DNA of 64,000 bases, taken from assembly GCA_963691655.1 (NCBI GenBank), contig OY829328.1, positions 87,548,400 to 87,612,399 on the forward strand, read 5' to 3'. The DNA comes from Toxonevra muliebris (taxonomy: Eukaryota > Arthropoda > Insecta > Diptera > Pallopteridae). Within the stretch, counting starts at the first letter, position 1. Each line of letters begins with the position of its first letter. Positions 13,718-25,616 of this stretch are shown here, in pieces. The notes under the pieces were generated by a model. That model made no database searches, had not been told where the DNA came from, and saw only the letters and a list, made by a program, of their open reading frames with translations. A program made the position numbers and the translations under genes.

Positions 13718-16277
13718 TAGCGAAATTGACATGAACTTAAGTCATGACTTTGAAAATTAACCTCTAGATTTAATTTTCATAGTCTCCTAAAAAAAACTTT
13801 TATTTTTCTTTTTTTTTTTTTACTTATGTCAATCTTGCAACAAACGAGCGATATCTTGAAAATTGATACAATGTTTTTAAAACTTTGTATACAACGACAT
13901 CTCTTGTGTATTTTTGCGTTTTTCATAATAAACTTCAGATTTGTATTTCACTTCGTTGAGAACCACTAAATTTTGAATTATGTAAAAACAATTGAGGGCA
14001 ATTCGTTTGTATTGATGACTAATTTTACAAATGTTAATAAAAATAATCTTATCGCAATAACATAAAATTATAATCTGTACATATTCTGTACAAAAGTACA
14101 TAAGTGATGTTTATAAAAAAAACAAATGCATGTAGCATTTACTAACAATGAGTAAAAAGCAGGGAGTGTATGTAGAGACAAAAAGTAATTCTTGCAATTA
14201 TTGACTAATAAAGATAATTGTAAGTCCCTTTAAAATTTATATGTTGAAAGCGAAGCTAAGTAAATAATATGCTCTGTTCTCCTTGAGAAGAAATCTGTTT
14301 GAGATTTATTAACTCCACACTCTTCGATGAATTGTTTTTATATGTTTCTATCATGGCGAAATTATAATAGGTGATAGCAGCGTCAGCTCTGTCTTCTTCT
14401 TCTCTAATTTTTTTTATATGAAGATAATCTTAACTGTCAAAATCTTTGTTTTTTTTTTTTTTGTTTTCCATGCATTTGTTCTTGTGCTTTTGACAATTAC
14501 GATTTTCAGCAACAACAAAGTAGCGTGTTGTTATTGTTACGTTGTACTTGTTGTAATGCTGCTACCACCATGTTAAATCCGCCTTGGTTTCTATAATATT
14601 AAAGAAATATCTATTCCATTCAAAATAATTTCTCCAAAATAAATTCAATGCCCTTAAAACTTCGCATACATCTGTGAGATAATAGTATTTGAGAGTAGTT
14701 GCATTCAAAACCTCTCTTTAACTTTAGCATTTAAATTCAACCTTCAGCATTTCTAATAAATACAAGGTGGCGCAAAAATTGGTTTTTACAAATGACATTT
14801 CATGTCATCTCGTCTTTGGCAGAATACATGTCGATCACGTATTTCGCTAATTAATCACCAGTTTTGACGATTTGAGTTAATTCGTAAGATCATTCAATCT
14901 GACCATTCTAGGCTTCTTTCTTTGGGGTTATTTGAAGTTATTGGTTTATGGGATCAAATCATAAATTCACATAACCCTAAAAGAAATTAGAGCCGAAATA
15001 TAGAAAAGTAATGGAAGCTACTACAAAAAGGGGTAAAATTTACATATACACTGTTGGCGAATACTTTAACAATAACGACAAACAATTTAGAATAAATACT
15101 TTTTAAATATTTCAATTAGTGAAAACCTTTTAATTTTTGTTTTGGGAAACATAAAAATTCCGAATTAATAAAGAAAAACAAATAATTTCAAATTGACGTA
15201 ATGAATGTTGTGTGTGTTTTTTTGCGCTGACAAGTGAATACGTGCGATATTTTATTTTAATATTCTTTTTTTCATTGTATGAACGAGTATTTGTTTTATA
15301 TTTTTCATTTTCATTACTTTACTGGAGCGGAAGTGGCAAATTAACTGCGCAAATATAATAATACGAACAGTATAGACTCGCACCAACAAACAGTGCATTT
15401 TATATTTCTACTCATACATTGAGTCATTTCTCACATGAGTATTTAATGCAAAAATATTGTATGACTTTTATGGCTACTGTTGCTGTTTGTTGTTGTTGTT
15501 TTTCCTTTTTTTTTATTAAGTCAATTTTTAAGTACGAGACGCGGAAAGTAACCAAAGCTAGAGACAGAGTCCGAGAGCTGTCGAAATTTGGATATTCAAC
15601 TCGTGTGTATTTATGTATATGAAATTAGTTTATTGTCGGCGGCACATTGTATAAATATCAAAAGCAGGACACACACACACAATCACACAGAGAGATGGTG
15701 ATGTACCAACAGCGCTGGACAACTGGACGGAGAAAGAGACAGAGTAGTAGTCTTAAGCAGGTATACCACTCTACTGCTACTGTGTGTTTCAGACCATGAT
15801 AATTTAACTGGGGATATACTCACAGCTTTTATCGTCGACAATGAAATTTACGTTTGAATAAGTTCATATTCAATCACTTTAGTTACTCATCAGTTGTCAC
15901 CTTAAAAAAAAAAAAAAAAAAAGCAAAAAAGAATCACCCGCCGCTTATTTGACGCTGCTCTTCAAACGGAAGTTCAAAAGGTGATGATGACGACAATTGC
16001 ATGTTGATGTTGTCGATGACGTCCGCATTGGTTAGCAATGACTAGAGTGCGGCTTTTGTTGGCGATTCTGACGTTTTTAACATTTGTAAATTTGTACTAT
16101 GTACATATGTTCACCCTTTTCGTAATTATAATTAAAAATAATTAGTTTCAATGATTTTCACAAACAAAATGGCAATTGTACAAAAACAATTAAGAAAAGG
16201 GCAAATTTTTTGAAACTTCAAAGGTTTTGATCCGTACAATTATTTTGCAAAACTTATAAAATTATTGATTTATTAAA
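13718..16277. other. intronic sequence, no gene seen
   Basis: It includes one minus-strand copy of the bipartite repeat (13870-13910), a fragment resembling a hAT end (GAGAACCACT at 13960-13969), and an isolated AAGGTGGCGCAAAAATTG near 14764 that looks like a transposon terminus without a partner. No convincing open frame. Confidence 0.65.
13870..13910 (-). repeat. bipartite repeat, copy 1 of 10 (inverted)
   Basis: Read on the minus strand it has AGATGTCGTTG, five bases, then ACAAAGTTTTAAA. It is the only copy in this orientation; the other nine are on the plus strand. Confidence 0.8.
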
Positions 16278-16279
16278 TA

Positions 16280-17263
16280 CAGTAGTTTTCCGATTTAACG
16301 AACATTCTTTTCTACGAAAGCCGCAAATAGCGAACAAGCAAATTGTTTCCATAGAGTGTCGTAAATAACGAACAAAAGAAATTTTGCTGTACTCAGTTTA
16401 ACGAACAACAAACAAAATCAGAGTGTTTCAGCAGAATAAAACGTTTTAAAAACAGAATACAAACTATCATCATATAGACAAAGAAAAACAATTGAAAAAA
16501 ACAATTACACAGAGAAATAAAAACAATTGCAATAAGAACAGTTATGTCAAAAATTGGTTTTATTTTTTGGCATTTTTTGTCATTTTATTGCCTTTGCTCG
16601 AAGTGTAAACCCTTCGGTGGGCGCGCTGCGCAAATTAACCGCGTTTTTTAAATACAAATCATAGTAACCGACCGCTGCCACTCATGTGACTTTGTAAGTT
16701 TTGCTAATCAGCGTGCTTCACCGTTAGCCGTTGGTTTCTGCATTACATCGTTTAGCTGCTATTTGTGTTTGAAAATTGGTATCTCTCGTGTAATAAAAAA
16801 AATCCCAATGTAACTTGATGAAATTTTTTCAAAGTTAAAATGATAAAAATAAGTTCTTAAAATATTTTTAAATATCACTAGAAAGCAATCAATTGTTTTA
16901 TTTTAATAATTTTTTTGCTAGAAATAAGAAAAATTGCACTCGATATTATGAAATTCACCTTGCGGCTGAATTGCCGCGGCGCGCCCTCTCGTGTAACTTT
17001 TCAGAGCGCGCCCTCCGAAAGTTTCAAAAATGAATTTACAATGTAGCTTTTGTTCCTATCACTGTGAATGATTATTTCAATGAAATAATTTTTGAAAATG
17101 ATTTTAGTACTCGGTTTAGCGAAAAAATCGAATTGACGAATTGGCCTGACAACAATTCGTCGCCTGAGGATTGATTTGGCGTATAGGTATATGAATTTGT
17201 GCACACATACGCCAAATAAATTCTCAGGCGACGAATTGTGTTCGTTAAATCGAAAAACTACTG
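16280..17263. mobile_element. pogo/Tigger-like non-autonomous element, TA target site
   Basis: The left end CAGTAGTTTTCCGATTTAAC (16280 onward) is matched by the complement of the right end CAGTAGTTTTTCGATTTAAC (to 17263). Both are flanked by TA (16278-16279, 17264-17265). CAGT...CGATTTAACGAA ends with TA duplication are typical of pogo/Tigger relatives of Tc1-mariner. TAACGAAC motifs recur below the left end, and there is no transposase frame. A 76-bp hairpin element has inserted just inside the right terminal repeat (17158-17233). Confidence 0.82.
17158..17233. mobile_element. 76-bp hairpin element, copy 1 (nested)
   Basis: It runs from CGTCGCCTGAG to CTCAGGCGACG, with arms of about 28 bp, and is flanked by AATT on both sides (17154-17157, 17234-17237). 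It is nested in the right end of the pogo-like element. It has the same length and loop as the copies at 30402 and 34696. Confidence 0.85.
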
Positions 17264-17454
17264 TATATTTAAAGTTTCGTATGGGGTTCGGTATGAATCA
17301 TACAAAAAATGAAAACGTTCTCTTCCGAAAGGTGTCGTTGTATGAAAAGTTTAGGAGGCATTGAAAACTAAACTTCAGTTTAATTTTAAGCTATGTTGGA
17401 CTACAATTTTTGATACATTGTTATTTGAATTAGAAAACTATTTGCTGCTGTCGT

Positions 17455-17600
17455 TTTTGTATCGTATCTTTATGATGTTTATCGTGTCGGTATCAAGTCC
17501 GTTTTGTACCCGTATTGTAACCGTATCGTGCCAGTTTTAGTAACATGTTTCTGCTGTATCCTTATTTTGTTCCCATCGAATCCGTACCGTGTTCTTTATG
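17455..17600. repeat. degenerate minisatellite, CCGTATYGT-type
   Basis: Diverged repeats of the type CCGTATTGTAACCGTATCGT recur at intervals of roughly 16-25 bp over about 145 bp. Confidence 0.4.
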
Positions 17601-17708
17601 TATTCTAATATTCGCATACGAACTCAGCGCACTGTGTTTATTCAACAGAATTATCATGTCAATTTGAAAAAATCCTTTATCAGAAAAGAAAAAGAGAGGG
17701 GGACAGAA

Positions 17709-17723
17709 GGGGGGGGGGGGGGG
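17709..17723. repeat. poly-G run (15 bp)
   Basis: This is an uninterrupted G15 tract in otherwise AT-rich DNA. The length should be treated as uncertain because homopolymers are error-prone. Confidence 0.8.
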
Positions 17724-19172
17724 AAAGCAAGAGAGAGTTACACTGTAAACACGCCCATTAAAAAGGCAAACTGAATGAATAAATGGAAAAAAGCCTTTCA
17801 TTTTTCAAATCGCAATCAACTTAATTGAATTCTATTTTGATGTAATGATGACAAACTTTCGTGTTGTGTTGTTGTCATTGCCGTTGCTGTTGATTTTGTT
17901 GATGTTGTTGTCAATGTTGATGCTGTTACTGCTGCTGCTGCTGATGATGACGATGAGAGCCAATTTTGCTATCGTAGTTGATGTTTTATTTTTGGCATAA
18001 AGTTTTTCTATTCGCAATGGATATTGTGTTTGATGTGGCAAGCAGCAAATGATGACAACCAACAGTAGGAGCAGCTGCAGCAGCAGCAGCAACAGCAAAT
18101 GTGACAGCAATAGAATTAATATCAACAGCGTAATTATATAAACTTTTCAAACGCATTTTATTTTCTGACTAGGATTGAATTGCAAATAATTAAAATGTTT
18201 TCTAAATAAATTGAATTAAATTTCACATTTAATTTAATTGAATGAAAATATGTTTTAATCATTAAAAAAACAAAAACAAATTATGGAAAATCAATTTTTT
18301 AAATTTATATTTCACATAATTGTAAACTGTTTAACCAATTTTTACAGAAATTTTTGCAGTTGGTGCGAATAGCAAAATGAAAAATTTTAAATCTAAGCTT
18401 TTGAAAGCAAGTGAAAAGTATTGCATGGTTTTTAAACTAAAAATAAGATTAAATAAATAAAAAACATTTAATATTTATTTAATGAGTTGATTGCATTATA
18501 AAACCAGTAAGTTTTTAAAATTTAGTAGACTATAATTTAATTTTTAATTTCTATTCAACACTATAAATTACTAAGCTAAGTATATGTATGGATGTATGTA
18601 TGTATATAATACCAAAATATATGTTTTAAAACATTGTAATTGATTGTTTGCATATAGAGAGCTTTGAAGTTTCTGTAACAATTTTGCTCATGCATTTACC
18701 GCCTTAACGCAATGTAGTAGAGCGTACACCGCTCCTCACCGCAACTAACTTCACAATCCTCACACTACACTGCACTACATGCCATATGTTGGCTGGTTCT
18801 GCTGCTGCTGCTGCTGATTTAACCTTACTACGTACGTAAAAAAAAATAAAATAAAAGCTTTTACGATTTATTTATTTTGTTTTGTTAGTTTTCTGTTTTT
18901 GTTTTTTTTTTGTTTTTCTATATTTGCAGACAAATTTCTATAAATTATGCATTGTTAAGTGTAAACACGACAAGTTTAAATTGAAATAGTGATGATATAC
19001 AATACAAAAAATTAGTGTAAGGTAAAGTACATAGTCGAATTAGTTTTGTCTACCTAGACATAACTTCAACTCCAATTTGTTTAATATTCTGTATGCCTGA
19101 ACTGAAAGAAAATAGAAGAGCTAGAGCAGCATTTATTTATCTCAAGATTTTGAAACTCATACTTCACTTTCT
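17724..19172. other. intronic sequence, no gene seen
   Basis: TTG/CTG trinucleotide tracts at 17860-17945, CAG runs near 18072-18095, and AT-rich filler. Apparent open frames are translations of the trinucleotide repeats. Confidence 0.7.
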
Positions 19173-20395
19173 CTGGCAATAGATGTCGTTATATGTACAG
19201 TTTTAAAGGCATTGCATAAATCTTTAAACTAAAAGTCAAGTATCCATAGCGCTTATTAGCGGTTTGGCTGACTTGCTTATTTTAACTATATATGTATATA
19301 GTACATATGTATGTATGTACATAAAAATATATGTATATAAACCTATATGCATGTCTATATGTATGTGGGTATATGCTCAGTACATTATTATTTTCGCGCG
19401 ACGACGGCGGTTAATGAGAAGCGCTGCTTATTTGAGTTACTTTGTTTTTCTTTTTGCATTTTTTATATTATAATTTTCGTTTGTTTCTTTTCATTTCTTT
19501 ATTCTTTTTATTCTTCATATACTACCTACTATATATATATTATTGTTTTTGCTTTTTTCAGCTTCAAACGCGCATATTTTTAGCCTCATTTATAAAAAAA
19601 AAAGAAATGCATACACAGAAGAAATACAGAAGAGCGAGTACAGCACACTATACTCGTACTGTGACTATTGTGACGTTATACTATGTACGAGTACTGTGCT
19701 GGTGGTGCATGCAGGTGTGCAAATCATTGTGTTGTTTGCTCTCTATCATTGTGTGTGTGTGTGAGTGTATTTTCACTAACACCACTTAATTTTTTAATGA
19801 TTTGTTTATTTTTATGCATTCATTTTATGCGATTATTTCTTCTTTGGTGTGATTTTAATTCGATATATATTTCTTTGTAATTATTTTAAAACTTAAAAAA
19901 AAAATAAAATGGGAAGGAATTATTATAATCAAGATAATATTGAGCAAATGTGCAGTATATGTATGTTTTCAATTTATTTAATATAATGATATTTACATTC
20001 TGTATTTTGAATTCCAAAAGTTTTTATATGCATTAGTTGAGAAGAACTATTGTTTTCATTACTCTCCAATAGATGTCGCTGTATAAAAAGTTTTAAAATT
20101 ATGATATTGCGTTTAAAAACAGTTTAAGGAGTATTGGCCACACGCTTACAGAGAGAGAATTTTAGTTATTAAAATTCCAACTAGTTTTAAGTAAATTTCT
20201 TAGTATCATTGAAGTCTTTGCAGATAAGGAATTTTTTTTTTCGCCATGTTCAATAGATTTCACAATGTCTGCAGAAAAATGCATAAGCATACGTAAGTAG
20301 CAGAGCTACTATTTCACTACTCTCCACTAGATGTCGTTATAAGTAAAGTTATTAGATTGTTTTTGTTTTCAAAAAGTTTGAATGAGAGTTTTTTA

Positions 20396-20519
20396 ACCAC
20401 TAAGCCACCGAAGTGACTCATTTCATTAGAACAATCCTTTTTTACTTTCCATCTGGGAAACGATCCCGAAGCAGCTGGAACTCCGGTCCAGCACTCATTC
20501 ACCAGACCACCGAGGTGGC
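20396..20519 (-). mobile_element. short tRNA-derived SINE-like element with 10-bp target duplication
   Basis: It is flanked by perfect direct repeats GAGTTTTTTA (20386-20395 and 20520-20529). On the minus strand it starts with a tRNA-like head (CACCTCGGTGGTCTGGTGAA as A-box region, GGGATCGTTTCCC as a degenerate B-box). It ends with a second A-box-like block (CACTTCGGTGGCTTAGTGGT), suggesting a truncated dimer. It is related in head sequence to the elements at 40185 and 50917. The two bipartite repeats at 20329 and 20856 flank it. Confidence 0.7.
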
Positions 20520-20978
20520 GAGTTTTTTATGAAAAGAAAAAAAATTATTTGTTGGAATATTACCGAGAAATTTGGTTGTAGTAGTTGTGGTATTATATCG
20601 TGCCCCTTGAAAGCCACTTAACCTCATCAAACTTAGTTAAAAGTCAGCATAAATATACGAAAACTGGCAATAAAAATCATAGATCTAACTTTCTTTTGAT
20701 AAAAATCTCATTTTTGTATATTAAAATTTTATTTAACTCAAACTTTCTATTGAAATCCATCCTCAATTATTCCTAGTTTCATTGAATCTTTCAGCGGCAA
20801 AAGTTGTACTCAGCATAAGAAAACAAACCATACAGTTTTCACTATCCTATTCAGTAGATGTCGCTGTACCCAAAGTTTTAAAGTCACAGAATTGTACATT
20901 GAAAAATCACAATTTCTTAATCACACCAATTTTCTTAATCACTCAAGTAATTAAAACAATTTTAATAAATAAAATATG

Positions 20979-21045
20979 CTACTTACACATTATTTTTAAC
21001 TGACTTTACAAATCCATCAACACATAATTGAAATAAGAAGCTTAC
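20979..21045 (-). other. possible 59-nt RS-exon and its donor
   Basis: Between the ratchet junction (21045) and a consensus donor GTAAGTAG starting at 20986 lie 59 nt that could be transiently recognised as an exon. Published Drosophila work describes short cryptic exons assisting recursive splicing. This is inference from spacing and splice signals alone. Confidence 0.35.
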
Positions 21046-21075
21046 CTGCAAATAAAAAAAGAAAACAGAATAAAT
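21039..21075 (-). promoter_or_regulatory. candidate recursive splice site (ratchet point) in the mam intron
   Basis: On the mam strand, 22 of the 26 bases before CAG (21049-21074) are pyrimidines. They are followed directly by CAG|GTAAGC, with the junction between 21046 and 21045. This fused acceptor-donor is the published pattern for recursive splicing of long Drosophila introns. It lies about 32.2 kb from the mam donor. A second donor 59 nt further on (TGT|GTAAGTAG, first base 20986) could define a short RS-exon. No other CAG|GTRNGN on either strand of the window has a comparable pyrimidine tract by eye. Confidence 0.6.
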
Positions 21076-23320
21076 AATGTAATTAATTTAATTTAAGTAA
21101 TGTAATATAGTTATAATAATGAGGTTGCAATAAATAAAAAAAAAAAACAAATGTAAAATGTAAAATTAATTAGTAAAACATATATTAAAACATATGTAAA
21201 AAATGTTTTTTTTTTGTTAGCTAAAGAATCCCAATGGAGGCTACTTCCTCACCAGGCGATAGATGAGACACAAAAATACAGAAATTTTTATAAATTTATA
21301 TTAAACACTAGCAAATTGGAATAAAACTTCATTTTCTCAATAAAAATTTTAATTATTATGATCGTTGTTCCTAAATTAAACAAATTTTTGAAAAAGAAAA
21401 TAAATTAAATCCTTCATCTCTTTATAGGCCCGCTACCGATATAAAATTTAAATCTTTAAAACTTTTTATTACTTAACCCATTCCAAAATAATTTAAAGTG
21501 GCATTTGGAAAACAAAATTTAATTGCATCGCATGGTTTTCCTTTTGTCAATAGATGTCGCTAAGTATAAAGTTTTAAAAGCACTGCAAGCAAGTAACGTA
21601 AAGAAAAAAACTTAATCATAAACTCTGAGAATGTGCATATTGTTTTAGTTACTAAGTTAAAAGGGTTAAAATAAATTAATGTTGAGAAGAGGACACTACT
21701 CCCTATCAAATGAATCAACCGCGGTAAAGAATGTTCTCTTACTTCTGCCACTGGTTTCAAGAAACTAGAACTTTCATTTAAAACTAAAAATGGTAAAATA
21801 AAATATCAAAAAGGGTAAGAAATATATGCGATTAAAAAGAAGGCAATATTCATAGACTACTAAATAGCATATGAATAATACTTCCGTATGAATGAGCACC
21901 CTACACTCACTCGTCAAAGGAAATGCAAAAGAAGTATTTCGATTTCGGTTTCTAGAAGAGAATAAGAGAAAAACATTTAAACAAACCAGAAAACTTCTTT
22001 ACAATTTGACCTCCTGCTGCCACCAACTATAAAGTTTGTTTGTGTGTTTTTTCTGCTTCTACTAAATGCAATTGACAACAGCAACATATTTATTACTCAT
22101 TGTTCTGATGTGTACATACTACACCCTACATATTCACTTCACATATGAAATAATCTACTTTGTCATGACACAAAAATATAAAATAATTGGAAGTTGTTGC
22201 AGTTTGCTGCGACTACCACTGCCACTGCCACTGCAACTGCTGCTGCCGTTGTTGCTGTTATGCTGTCGGTATATTTGTTAGAAATGTTGGTAGTGTAATT
22301 TCGATTGTTGCTGCAGCTGGCTGCTGTTGCATTGCTGTTTGTTAGGCAACTCTCTCATTGTGTATTGTTGTGGCGCTTCGGTTGTAGGAAAATCAACCAC
22401 CAGCCAACAGTCAACCATGCAGAAGCAGCAATTGTCGCAGTTGGCAGCAGTAAAACATATTAAAAAAATATAAATAAAATGAAATAGTACGAAAAAAACC
22501 GAAGAGGAAAATCTGTTGATTGCATGCATGTGCAGCAACAGCAACAGCAACAGCAGCAGCAGTAGCAGCAAACAAACAGTAGCAGAAAAAATTTTAATTT
22601 GAATTTTTCTTGCAAGAAACAAATACAAACACAGCAAAGTGAAATCGTTTGGGAATCGAACCAGCGATAACAGCCAATAGCAATAATGAAAAGTGAAAAA
22701 ATTATTGAATTGAATTGAATTTTTCGTTAGCTTAGTTTATTTAAGTATATAAAAAAACAATTTGTTGTGTGGGTTATAATTGGAGGCAGTAGGGTGCAAA
22801 CATGAGCGGAAGAGTTAATTTTCTACTTACGCCAAACTCGAAATTGAACTACTTGAAATCGAAAAACTTTATAACCAATTCGAAATTTTATTTCATATAT
22901 TATGTGAACTTAAGTATTTTGCATTCCTTTTGTCAGTTCATTAATTTGCTTCACAGATGTCACTGTTTGTCAAGTTTTAAAGTCACTGTTACTGTCACTT
23001 TTTTATGTTACTTGTAAGGGACATGAACAAGTAAATTGTTTCAAGATAATTTACTCTTATGTTACAATGTTTCTCCACAAATGCCACTAAAAAGAAAGGA
23101 AGGTCATAAACCTTTCGCAGGACCCATTCTCAAGAGGAAAATGTGTAAGAAAAGGTTGGACAAGAAAGGTTAAGAATCAAAGAGTTGCCCAGAGAGGAAT
23201 AAAATTCAGGAAAGGGATAAGAATCTCTAAGAAGCACCATGTGAATACACCACCATACAACTGCCAAAATTCTCTTTACCGATAGATGTCGCTGAACGCA
23301 AAGTTTTAAAAGCATTGAGA

Positions 23321-24968
23321 AAGTTCACAATTCACTACTCGATTTTGGTTGAAATAAAACTCAAAACGTTATCAAAACGTTATGAACTAATTTTCATATA
23401 ATTAAAGGTAAAATTTGTCTACTTTTCTGATGCAAGTTTGTTTCTCCTCGTCGCTCTATAGCTCACTACTGTGAGTGATTGTGACTGTGTGTTTGTTACA
23501 TTGAATACACATATAGACGCAAAATTTTGAACATTTTGCAAACAAATCATCAAGCGCTAACAAACAAACGATGTTAGAAAAGCAAATATTATGCAACTAA
23601 CTAAACACGCTACACTCTAAACTCGACTATGGTATAAACTCGTACACACAATTCAGAACTATAGTATGTAGTAAATATATTGAAAATTAACTTTAGCATT
23701 CAACTCAATTCAACTTTAGCTCAACTCAACTCAACTTATGTAGATATAAAATGATTTGAAAATAAACCAAGTGTGACGACACCATAAATCCAAACTTATT
23801 AGGGTCAAGTAGAAACGGAATGAAATGAATATATACACACATACAAACATACATACAAGAACTTAGGCATTCACGCACACATACACACACACACATAGGC
23901 AAGTATACAAACGTAAAAGAAACAGAAGAAACAGAGTTGGGGTAGGAATATTTTTCTGTTAGAAAAATTGAAGATTAGAAAAAATGTTTGGATAAATATT
24001 AGAAAAACATATAGAGAAGGAGATTAAAAATTTCAAAAAGTAAAAATACAAAAATGTATACATATGTAAGTACGTAAATTCATTAACCGATAAAAATGTT
24101 CAATTCTAAAAGAAAAATTCTTCTTTGTTTGCTTGCATTGCGTTGCGTTGCGTTGCTCCTGCGGCGGCATACAAATTTTGTAGAAAATAAATGATAACAA
24201 AATTGTGCGCTTAGTAGCAGCAAGCAGTAACAACAGCAAAAGCAGCAACCAGCAACATGCCAAAAGCTATAACAGAAAACCAACAACATTTTACTGTTTG
24301 CACAAAATGAAATAACGTTTTGGTTTTTGTATTTATTTTTTAATGTAAAAAACATCAAGAAATAAAATAAAATTCATAGGACATGCGCAGATTACACTGT
24401 GAAAAAAAAAACACACACACAAACAAACAGAAAAGTTTGCAAGCAAAAATACAAAAAGTAATAGTAGAAAACTTTAAGCTTTTAAAATTTCTGTAATATT
24501 TCGTTGTTGAGTACGAGTGACTAGTAGGAAGCAGGTAGATGCTGGTATTGGCTCTGCTGATGTTAGGGTATCGCTTACACACACACACACACACACACAG
24601 AATGATATACGAGCATGTGCATGTAAATCATATTAAAAAGAAAATAAACAAATATGACCAAGCTGAAAAGTAGAAATACAATATGAAATAAGGATTGAGG
24701 AGGGTACGAAAGGAAAATTGTTTAAACCTTAAATTATTCGGTAGTCAAAGTAAAAATTTATAGATTATTTTCAAAATATTCTAACGAGTGTTGAGGCAGG
24801 CATAAGTTAAAATATATATTTGTTGTCAGCAGATCCCAGGGAGCTAATATCATTATAATCGTTGCTCCTGAATTCAAAGAAAAAAAAGTTTAGAATTTTT
24901 AAAGGAAAATTCTTTCTCTGTGGGAAATTATTAATTTGATTCGGCAAAAGGTTGAAAAAAGTTACCTT
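23321..24968. other. intronic sequence, no gene seen
   Basis: It contains CA-rich simple repeats (23833-23897), a (CA)n run at 24577-24599 and short CAG/CAA runs. Open frames of 70-90 codons here are Cys/Leu/Phe-rich repeat translations. Confidence 0.65.
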
Positions 24969-25616
24969 ATAATCACCAGAGCTTTAAAAGAATGCAATCA
25001 ATTAATTTTAATGATTGCAGTTATTGAATAACATATTTGACTCCAGAATAAAAAGTGCAGTATTAAAATTGACTTCACATTTATTTTGATTCCAATTGAA
25101 TTCTAGTGACTCCAATTGACTTCAAACCCAATTAATTTTAATTGACTTCAACTGACTCCAATTGACTTCAATTGACTTCAACTTACTTCAATTGACTTCA
25201 AAATCCTAATTGACTCCAAAAGACTTCAAGTAACTCCAATTAACTTCAAATTGCAATTGACTCCAAATGACTGCATTTGACTTTAGAGGTTTTCAAGTGA
25301 CTCCAAGTGACTTCAAGTGACTCTAAGTGACTCTAAGTGACTTCAAGTGACTCCAAGTGACTTCAAGTGATTCCGAGTGACTTCAAAACGGTCATAAGAT
25401 TTGCATTTTCATGATTCCAAAAAATATTGCATTTCCTTGACTCTAAAAAAGACTTTTCTAAATGAACAACCCATCGACGACTCCAAAAAAGACTTCTAAC
25501 TGCATTTTTTAATTCAGGAGTCAAATATTTTATTCAATAACTGCAATCAAAAATTGTTATTCATTTGTGACTTACACCCTCAATTCATTGCATTCTTTTA
25601 CAGCTTTGATAATCAC
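24969..25616. mobile_element. foldback element enclosing a decamer array
   Basis: The left arm (24969-25060) and right arm (25501-25616) are inverted copies. The core TGATTGCAGTTATTGAATAA recurs inverted at about 25525-25545 and continues into ATTTGACTCC. Outer parts match through AAAAGAATGCAAT and ATAATCAC or TGATTAT. Between the arms lies a one-orientation array of about 10-bp units. The organisation recalls Drosophila foldback elements, which carry 10-bp repeats, but there the short repeats form the arms themselves. Confidence 0.7.
25080..25390 (+). repeat. ~10-bp tandem array, TGACTTCAAG/TGACTCCAAT type
   Basis: There are dozens of degenerate decamers on a TGACTYCAAN pattern. The left half is mostly TTGACTTCAA and the right half is homogenised to AGTGACTTCA or AGTGACTCCA. 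Units keep a spacing near 10 bp, with occasional indels. Confidence 0.85.

Larger units (their letters stand above)
19173..23320 (+). repeat. cluster of seven bipartite repeats
   Basis: Seven plus-strand copies begin (AGATGTCG position) at 19181, 20071, 20329, 20856, 21543, 22955 and 23284. Each has AGATGTCG(C/T)T(A/G), exactly five variable bases, and a block close to AAAGTTTTAAA, often followed by GCATTG or CACTG. Upstream similarity (a TCACT...CTCCAATAG-like stretch) extends several copies to about 60 bp. The copy at 20329 has a changed second block (AAAGTTATTAG), and the copy at 22955 has TCA for TCG. The cluster brackets the candidate ratchet point. Two further copies lie at 35771 and 36844. 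Confidence 0.85.

Noticed and set aside
14764..14785. AAGGTGGCGCAAAAATTG as a transposon end
   Set aside because: It looks like a terminal repeat, but no inverted partner or duplication was found within several kilobases.
24919..24926. Su(H) consensus TGTGGGAA (also near 62083) as Notch autoregulation
   Set aside because: About eight matches are expected by chance in 64 kb, and no paired or clustered sites are seen.
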